A stretch of 64,000 nucleotides of DNA from CAIVAT01 sp049317265 (lineage in GTDB: Bacteria; Bacteroidota; Bacteroidia; Bacteroidales; FEN-979): NCBI GenBank assembly GCA_049317265.1, contig JBMOIP010000005.1, positions 1 to 64,000 on the forward strand. Reading direction: 5' to 3'. The position numbers and the translations under genes were made by a program. Position 1 is the stretch's first letter; every line of letters starts with the position of its first letter. The notes beneath the pieces are model-generated. The model did not search any database. It worked only from the letters and a program-made list of their open reading frames with translations, and was not told where the DNA came from. Below are positions 61,201 through 64,000 of the stretch, in pieces.

Positions 61201-62371
61201 TTGAACCGGTAACGCCACCAAAACAACCTACAGGTGATGCTGTTCCATTCAGAGAAAGTGCGGTAGGTTCTGAAACCTGCCATGAGTTTGATTTTTGACA
61301 ACCGTTTGCATCGGTTACGACAACAGTATAAGCACCTGCAAACAAGTTGCTGATGTCTTCAGTTGTTGCACTGTTGCTCCAGAGGTAAGTATATCCTGAG
61401 GCACCGCCTGAAACAGAAATGTCAAGGGAACCGGTTGAACCACCGTTACACAAAACGGGTGATGGTGTGCCGGTAATCGCGATTGTACTAAATGAAGTGA
61501 CGGTATAAGCGCCTGATTTATGACAACCATTGGCATCCGTAACGGTTACAGAGTAAGTTCCTGCAATTAAGTTGCTGATGTCCTGGGTAACAGCTCCGTT
61601 ACTCCATAAATAGTTATACCCTGTTGTACCACCACTAACGGTGATGTCAACAGATCCGGTACTTGCTCCATTACATAAAACAGGTGATGCCGATCCGGAA
61701 AGGATCAGGTCGGTAGGTGAGGTAACATTCCAGGATTGGGAGTCGTTAAAACACCCGACAAAGTCAGTCACAGTAACCCCATATGTTCCGGCTGATAATC
61801 CGGAGACATCCTGGGTTGTAGCACCATTGCTCCATAAGTAGGTGTAAGGTGGTCTTCCACCTGATGGTGTAATATCAATAGAGCCGGTCGAAAGTCCGAA
61901 ACAAAGGACATTCGAAGGAACTCCTGTTACAAAAACGCCCGGTAACAAGTTAACTTTAACTGTACCTCCGGAGAAACCTCCCCCCGGTGGGGCAAATTGA
62001 ATTTGAAGGAAGAACCTGTCTTCAGCATAACCCACACCGTTGCAAATTCCGGAGCCAGGAAAAGTTTCAGCCTGACCAGCTCCAATGAATGGTGAGCCCG
62101 GTGGATAAAGGATAGGGTTTTGGATCAGAGGATTGGTTAACTCTGTTCCGGCAAAGGTCCAGGATCCAGAAACATTGGTCCAGCTATAGGTAGCGCCAGG
62201 AACTCCACAACCCGAAAGGGTACAGAACAGGTTGATAGGCTGTCCGTAACACACCGGGTTAGGTGAAGCAAACTGTGATCTGGCATTGTATGACAATGCC
62301 AGCATGAAGAATATTAAGACTGGTAACAGCCTTAACAACTTCATTGTTGTCTTCAGGTAAAGTGTTTTCAT
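52283..62371 (-). CDS. giant SprB-repeat, T9SS-sorted surface protein with cohesin- and dockerin-like C-terminus
   Basis: The 3362-aa product has a signal peptide (about 1-32; alternative start at residue 10), a beta-rich domain to about 146, and then about 35 SprB-type units of about 75 aa (about 147-2780). Each unit has a Cys near its start (VLCNGGSTGSIDITV type), YLWSNGATTEDISGL and DANGC near its end, so two Cys per unit could form a disulphide. Next are PKD-like sequence (to about 2957), a CNA-B-like module (about 2958-3040), a dockerin-like element (ADVNASNTVTALDAL, about 3060-3125), a cohesin-like module (about 3147-3250) and a T9SS type A sorting domain (about 3270-3362). SprB-type proteins act in gliding and adhesion. 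No enzyme motif is visible. Units are arranged in seven-unit blocks. Confidence 0.92.
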   Translation of the reverse strand: MKTLYLKTTMKLLRLLPVLIFFMLALSYNARSQFASPNPVCYGQPINLFCTLSGCGVPGATYSWTNVSGSWTFAGTELTNPLIQNPILYPPGSPFIGAGQAETFPGSGICNGVGYAEDRFFLQIQFAPPGGGFSGGTVKVNLLPGVFVTGVPSNVLCFGLSTGSIDITPSGGRPPYTYLWSNGATTQDVSGLSAGTYGVTVTDFVGCFNDSQSWNVTSPTDLILSGSASPVLCNGASTGSVDITVSGGTTGYNYLWSNGAVTQDISNLIAGTYSVTVTDANGCHKSGAYTVTSFSTIAITGTPSPVLCNGGSTGSLDISVSGGASGYTYLWSNSATTEDISNLFAGAYTVVVTDANGCQKSNSWQVSEPTALSLNGTASPVGCFGGVTGSIDITVTGGTTAYGYLWSTGAVSQDISGLAAGVYTVTVTDANGCTISNSYSVSQPQAALNATAVVTNVNCNGNHNGTLDLSVTGGTAPYGYLWNTLQTTQDISGLYPGDYSVAVTDANGCATTGSWTVTEPTDISWYGSVTDVSCFGGSNGHIEGGADGGTPPYTYLWSTGATTQNISNLVAGTYTVTPTDAVGCYTFTSRVIGQPSELILSEVAVITNVSCYGGSDGAIDISVSGGTLDYTYLWSNGATTQDITGLTAGGYSVVVTDANGCSKSGFWTVNQPGPIVITGTPSPALCNGGLTGSIDISVSGGTTGYTYLWSTLATTQDVSGLAAGVYTVVVTDANGCTKSDNWTVTEPTALSLTGTPASALCNGGSTGSIDITVAGGTTGYTYLWSTLATTEDVSGLTAGTYTVVVTDANGCTKSGFWTVTEPTALALSGTPTAVLCNGGSTGSIDITVTGGTTAYAYSWSNGASSEDISGLTAGVYSVVVTDANGCTKSDMWTVTEPTALTLTGTSTGVACFGGSTGSINITVTGGTTAYSYLWSNGAITEDLSGLAAGVYTVIVTDGNGCTTTDAYVVSQPQAPLTATAVVTNVNCNGNHNGSLDLTVTGGTAPYGYLWNTLETTEDISGLYPGTYEVAVTDANGCSTTGSWMISEPSDISWYGSVTDVSCFGGSNGHIEGGALGGTPPYTYLWSTGATTQDISGLVAGTYTVTPTDAVGCYTFTSRIIGEPSELVINPVAIISNVSCNGGSNGSIDITVTGGTMPYGYSWSNGASSEDITGLTAGVYVVVVTDANGCQKTGEWTVTEPAPLAITGTPSPVLCNGGSSGSIDITVTGGTTAYGYLWSNGAVTEDISGLVAGTYTVLVTDANGCQKSESFTVTEPTALSITGTASPVLCNGGSTGSIDITVTGGTTAYSYSWSNGAGTEDIGGLTAGCYTVTVMDANQCMITGSWCVTEPTALSLTGTASPVLCNGGSTGSIDITVTGGTTAYAYSWSNGASSEDISGLTAGFYTVVITDANGCTTSDSWQVTEPTALSLSGTASPALCNGGSTGSIDIIVGGGTTAYSYLWSNGAITEDITGLTAGVYTVVVTDANGCTISDMWTIGEPSALSINANVTNVNCNGNHNGSIDVTVTGGTAPYGYMWNTLETTEDVTGLYPGTYTIEVTDGHGCMISSSWVITEPSDISWYGSVTDVSCFGGSDGHIEGGAVGGTPPYTYLWSNGETTQNITNLVAGTYTVTPTDAVGCYTFTSRTVGQPTELIINELAVITNVSCNGGSNGAIDITVTGGTTAYAYSWSNGASSEDITGLTAGVYVVVVTDANGCQKTGEWTVTEPAPLAITGTPSPVLCNGGSSGSIDITVTGGTTAYGYLWSNGAVTEDISGLVAGTYTVLVTDANGCQKSESFTVTEPTALSITGTASPVLCNGGSTGSIDITVTGGTTAYSYSWSNGAGTEDIGGLTAGCYTVTVMDANQCMITGSWCVTEPTALSLTGTASPVLCNGGSTGSIDITVTGGTTAYAYSWSNGASSEDISGLTAGFYTVVITDANGCTTSDSWQVTEPTALSLSGTASPALCNGGSTGSIDIIVGGGTTAYSYLWSNGAITEDITGLTAGVYTVVVTDANGCTISDMWTIGEPSALSINANVTNVNCNGNHNGSIDVTVTGGTAPYGYMWNTLETTEDVTGLYPGTYTIEVTDGHGCMISSSWVITEPSDISWYGSVTDVSCFGGSDGHIEGGAVGGTPPYTYLWSNGETTQNITNLVAGTYTVTPTDAVGCYTFTSRTVGQPTELIINELAVITNVSCNGGSNGAIDITVTGGTTAYAYSWSNGASSEDISGLTAGTYTVTVTDAHGCSKSGMWTVTEPTALTLTGTPTPALCNGGSTGSIDITVTGGTTAYAYLWNNGATSEDISGLTAGTYTVVVTDGNGCTITDMWTVTEPTALSLTGTASAVLCNGGSTGSIDITVSGGTTAYSYLWSTTATTEDISGLSAGVYTVVVTDANGCSITDSWQVTEPTALSITAITTPILCNGGSNGAINITVTGGTTAYSYSWSNGEGTEDIGGLTAGCYTVTVMDANNCMITGSWCITEPSAIIITDPIIRDVTCNGADNGALFITVSGGTSPYSYMWSNGITTEDLPCCITAGCYTVTITDANMCTVTGSWCVTEPSALTLTGVPTPVTCFGSSNGSIDIAVSGGTPDYTYLWSNAETTEDINNLVAGVYTVTVTDANGCPKIDSWEVTTPTALVVTGVPSDVLCNGGSSGSIDITVTGGTTPYGYTWSNGATTEDISGLTAGVYTVVVTDYHLCETTQSWMVNEPSALSLSASITSVTCYTYSNGAIDLTVTGGTTAYSYAWSNGAVTQDISGLAAGTYDVTVTDAHACQAFGSYVVTQPPMWSIDLNGPSPVCCNTSEEFMYTAGVVGVPELCHVNYQWVVVGGQITRGYNTDTIYVHWNCCFQGTVTVTATKCDGCALTQTMNVTVNQAPAPALTGPVSVVSGGSDQYCVLPAIPGHLYSWFVLNGSYTTVPGSNCITVTWDSYPACGCAMVVVCETDPLTGCTGCDTLHITMLPDPNGISISGTVSYKNGLPNTPLNGVTVKLKDVATNVTIATTVTGPNMNPPLYTGDPGYYAFTDVPAGNYKLVASFNGTWGGNNATDALLVQLEAGSPGSYLTGLFKVVADVNASNTVTALDALYIKLRTVGSISSYPAGDWKFEEPTVSTLPAVVDFAGLCVGDVNGSYIPTGLKAMSFLSVVDDETQIVPVEQTFSYEIKSNTVAQLGAMTLFMGYDKDRFEVMDVTASSNDEMKYVIEDGNVAIAWADTKPMSVRNSDQIFTLTVKAKAQIAEATQIFDVKPGSEFASPTGTRYDNFDLKMSKVITAGGSTEFSMFNYPNPFSANTKIVYTIPESGKVTLVITDMFGKTVRTLVNEVQAAGTYSIPVNAAELNLASGAYLYRIEAAGATDTYVKTNKMIFAR
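55650..61040 (-). repeat. four-fold seven-unit superrepeat (1581/1581/1584 bp)
   Basis: The word encoding the DISWYG unit start (ACCAGG on the plus strand) occurs at 56050, 57631, 59212 and 60796, giving spacings of 1581, 1581 and 1584 bp (527, 527, 528 aa). The NVNCNG and ITNVSC/ISNVSC unit types recur with the same order before and after it. The blocks therefore contain seven units each. The outer blocks have diverged; the two inner neighbours have not. Confidence 0.9.
55696..58857 (-). repeat. recent tandem duplication of 1581 bp
   Basis: Bases 55696-57276 and 57277-58857 align with an exact offset of 1581. By eye I find no difference between 55696-57232 and 57277-58813 (1537 bp), and only two substitutions in the last 44 bp (57233/58814 and 57251/58832). 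The reading frame is unchanged (527 codons). Confidence 0.88.
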
Positions 62372-62911
62372 AATTTAGTGATTAGTTTAAACTAGGTTTA
62401 TTTAATAATTGGTGATAATATAGTGGGGTTGATTAATTTCAATGGTAATGAAACAATCTTCAGTGCCTCTAAGGTGGAGGTTCCAGCAGGATGTAAATTT
62501 TTGTTGTCTGCATAGCTGTACATTTAATTTTGAAATATTACTTTATCTTCATGGTTTAAATAAATATAGCAAATGTCTAATAATTAGCTCTTTCAAGTTA
62601 GTTTTGTTATAGTGATTGCATAACATCCTGAAATACTGCTATTTTGCTGACAAATTTAGTTTTAATTTTAATATAAACAATAGACGAAAGTATAAATAAA
62701 TATAAAGAAATGGATTAATTTTTGTGAAAACTTTAAATCATTTTGAGAAATTTATCATTAAATGTCTAAAATCATGTAATTTTACTATTTTTGAATCTTT
62801 TTTAACGGATCACACCGTCTCAAGGCTGTTCCTTAGATTTTTCAAAGGTAATTACAAAACCATTTTTATAATCTAGAATCAAAGTTAATAAATGTTAAAT
62901 TTGGCAGCGAT
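62372..62911. other. 540-bp AT-rich intergenic region, divergent promoters
   Basis: No gene is supported in this gap between the giant gene (minus) and the response regulator (plus). It is markedly AT-rich compared with its neighbours. It holds a minus-strand promoter candidate at 62651-62680 and a lone TAAATTTG at 62896-62903, nine bases before the regulator ATG, too close for a confident call. The 280 bases before the giant gene would be a long untranslated leader. Confidence 0.6.
62651..62680 (-). promoter_or_regulatory. putative promoter of giant SprB-repeat gene
   Basis: On the minus strand TTG (62680-62678), 19 bases, TAAATTTG (62658-62651): both elements at normal spacing. It lies 280 bases before the ATG at 62371, leaving a leader of about 270 nt. 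Confidence 0.4.
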
Positions 62912-63580
62912 ATGGAGCAAATTCATAATGAAAATGGAAAAATCAGCATAATAATTGCTGAAAATCAAGGAATTATTCTTCATGCACTTATTTCCCTTAT
63001 TGCATCATTCGGTGACTTTGAAATTATCGGCACTGCAGCAGATGGATATGAACTATTAAAGACACTTGAAGTCGCAAAACCTGACGTAATCCTTCTGGAT
63101 ATTAAGAAACCCGGTCTTACCGGAATAGAAGTTACCCGGATCATCGATGAAAAAATGCCATGGGTAAAAGTTATATCATTGTCAAGGCATAACCATCCTT
63201 TTTTTATTAAGGAGATGTTAAAGCATGGGGCGAAAGGCTTCCTTTCTAAAAACTGTTCTGTTGAAGAACTTCATGAGGGTATTAAGAGGGTGTATGACGG
63301 AAAAACCTATTTTTGCAGTTTGTGCTCTACAGTAATCTTACGCGATTATGCCTCAGAAACTGCCGAGGGCACAGTTGACTTCAGAAACATTACCCCAAGG
63401 GAGATCGAAATTATCGGGCACTTGTCAGACGGGTGTTCAACAAAGGAGATTTCCGAGAAATTGTTCATCAGTAATCAGACAGTTGAAAGACATAAATCTA
63501 ACTTGTTTAAAAAAATGCAGTTAAAGAACACAGCTCAATTGGTGAGAGTGGCAGTTGAAAACGGACTTTTAATTCACTGA
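62912..63580 (+). CDS. LuxR/NarL-type response regulator with altered acidic pocket
   Basis: The 222-aa regulator has a receiver at about 10-125 and a GerE helix-turn-helix at about 155-220 (TPREIEIIGHLSDGCSTKEISEKL, QTVERHKSNLFKKM). The phosphoacceptor is Asp63 (VILLDIKKPG) and the lysine of GFLSKN is present, but the usual acidic pair is Glu17-Asn18 (IIAENQG), so metal binding and phosphorylation may be weakened. No histidine kinase is adjacent. It is divergent from the giant gene and 25 bp upstream of a TMTC-like gene, so it may control either. Confidence 0.9.
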   Translation: MEQIHNENGKISIIIAENQGIILHALISLIASFGDFEIIGTAADGYELLKTLEVAKPDVILLDIKKPGLTGIEVTRIIDEKMPWVKVISLSRHNHPFFIKEMLKHGAKGFLSKNCSVEELHEGIKRVYDGKTYFCSLCSTVILRDYASETAEGTVDFRNITPREIEIIGHLSDGCSTKEISEKLFISNQTVERHKSNLFKKMQLKNTAQLVRVAVENGLLIH

Positions 63581-63605
63581 TATTCTAAGACAGAAAAAAT
63601 AACAC

Positions 63606-64000
63606 TTGAAAAACCAGATTCCTGTCCGTAAAAAAGCAACCCATAAGGTTGCACCCCTTTCCGGGTTTCCCCGGCAATCCGTTTATACCAACCATGTATT
63701 TCTTGCAGGAATCTTACTGCTCGTTACTTTTTGCTGTTATTTGCCAACATTATCTGCAAGTTTTATTCCTACCTGGGACGATAATGCTTATGTTGTTGAC
63801 AATGCCCTCATCAGAAACCTTTCATGGGAATCGGTGAAGGCTATGTTTTCCACGCAGGTGGGTGGAACCTATGTTCCGTTACCCTTGCTTTCCTATGCTA
63901 TTGAGTACCAGATATCGGGGTTGAATCCAATTCAGTTTCACCTGACTAATTTACTGCTTCATCTGATTTGCACGTTGCTGGTTTTCAGCATCATACGGAT
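63606..64000 (+). CDS. TMTC-like membrane glycosyltransferase, N-terminal part (runs off window)
   Basis: A frame open from a TTG at 63606 to the right edge (131 codons) encodes KNQIPVRKKATHK, a transmembrane helix (VFLAGILLLVTFCCYLPTL), then FIPTWDDNAYVVDNALI, VGGTYVPLPLLSYAIEY and IQFHLTNLLLHLICTLLVF. This matches the opening of the 853-aa and 591-aa proteins at 40376 and 43022 segment by segment, including the acidic pair after helix 1. Like the 591-aa gene, it seems to start with TTG followed by AAA. It begins 25 bp after the response regulator, suggesting co-transcription. Confidence 0.8.
   Translation, partial: MKNQIPVRKKATHKVAPLSGFPRQSVYTNHVFLAGILLLVTFCCYLPTLSASFIPTWDDNAYVVDNALIRNLSWESVKAMFSTQVGGTYVPLPLLSYAIEYQISGLNPIQFHLTNLLLHLICTLLVFSIIR

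Larger units (their letters stand above)
54030..61930 (-). repeat. array of about 35 SprB-type 75-aa repeats
   Basis: Counting the recurrent xxCxGxxxG start words gives 35 units, averaging about 225 bp each, over 7.9 kb inside the giant gene. Units fall into recurring types, such as NVNCNGNHNG, DISWYGSVTDVSC and ITNVSC, whose order repeats every seven units. Confidence 0.85.

Noticed and set aside
54030..61930. Regularly spaced repeats resembling a CRISPR or satellite array
   Set aside because: The repeats are about 225 bp, fully coding on the minus strand in one frame of 3362 codons, and translate to SprB-type units. There are no short identical repeats with unique spacers.
45709..62371. 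A classical cellulosome cluster
   Set aside because: Cohesin- and dockerin-like modules are present, but no glycoside hydrolase, carbohydrate-binding module or enzyme-borne dockerin is in the window.
63649..63837. 62-codon open frame at the right edge
   Set aside because: It is a shadow of the TMTC-like gene starting at 63606, which reads through in another frame with clear similarity to two other proteins in the window.

Overview
The window looks like chromosomal DNA of a Bacteroidota bacterium, probably class Bacteroidia. The evidence is: secreted proteins with C-terminal type IX secretion (T9SS) sorting domains; a giant protein of SprB-type repeats; several promoters of the Bacteroidota type (TTG or TTTG, about 20 bases, TAnnTTTG); few Shine-Dalgarno sequences; and a B12-dependent methylmalonyl-CoA mutase, as in propionate/succinate metabolism. 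No tRNA, rRNA, CRISPR array, transposase or phage gene was seen.

Layout. (1) 1-30 kb is mostly housekeeping: methylmalonyl-CoA mutase (cut by the left edge), an M16 peptidase, PurE, HPRT, adenylate kinase, ObgE, a PAP2 phosphatase, two secreted or lipoprotein genes, aspartokinase-homoserine dehydrogenase, exonuclease VII (xseA/xseB), RadA, a panC-panD-flippase-heptose adenylyltransferase operon, a stand-alone receiver, an ammonium transporter with its TorF-like barrel protein, a two-component pair, an M1 aminopeptidase and an MFS transporter. (2) 27.8-37.8 kb is one tightly packed minus-strand operon of 14 genes. It combines nucleotide-sugar enzymes (two FdtA/QdtA-type ketoisomerases, a DegT aminotransferase), carrier-protein acyl chemistry (adenylating ligase, two acyl carrier proteins, a ketoacyl synthase III, an SDR reductase, two GNATs, an AAC(3)-fold acyltransferase, a metallo-beta-lactamase-fold hydrolase), and a GtrA/GT2 pair that probably delivers a sugar across the membrane. 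I infer it makes an amino sugar carrying an unusual N-acyl group. (3) 37.8-44.8 kb holds a YfhO-type protein and two large membrane proteins with TPR tails (TMTC-like putative glycosyltransferases). A third member starts at 63606 and runs off the right edge. (4) 44.8-62.4 kb is an extracellular-protein block: a PepSY-like protein, an 82-aa protein with a PID-CTERM-like tail, four cohesin-like proteins, and a 3362-aa protein with about 35 SprB-type units of about 75 aa, ending in dockerin-like, cohesin-like and T9SS domains. (5) A LuxR-type response regulator with an altered acidic pocket is divergent from the giant gene.

Most striking are the carrier-protein/amino-sugar operon and the giant repeat protein. 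The latter has grown by duplication of seven-unit blocks: four blocks spaced 1581, 1581 and 1584 bp, of which two neighbours match over 1537 bp without a visible difference. The cohesin- and dockerin-like modules on neighbouring secreted proteins suggest a self-assembling surface layer or matrix. The region also holds hairpin (MITE-like) repeats and families of 7- and 8-bp tandem repeats between genes, one of which lies in frame inside the MFS transporter.
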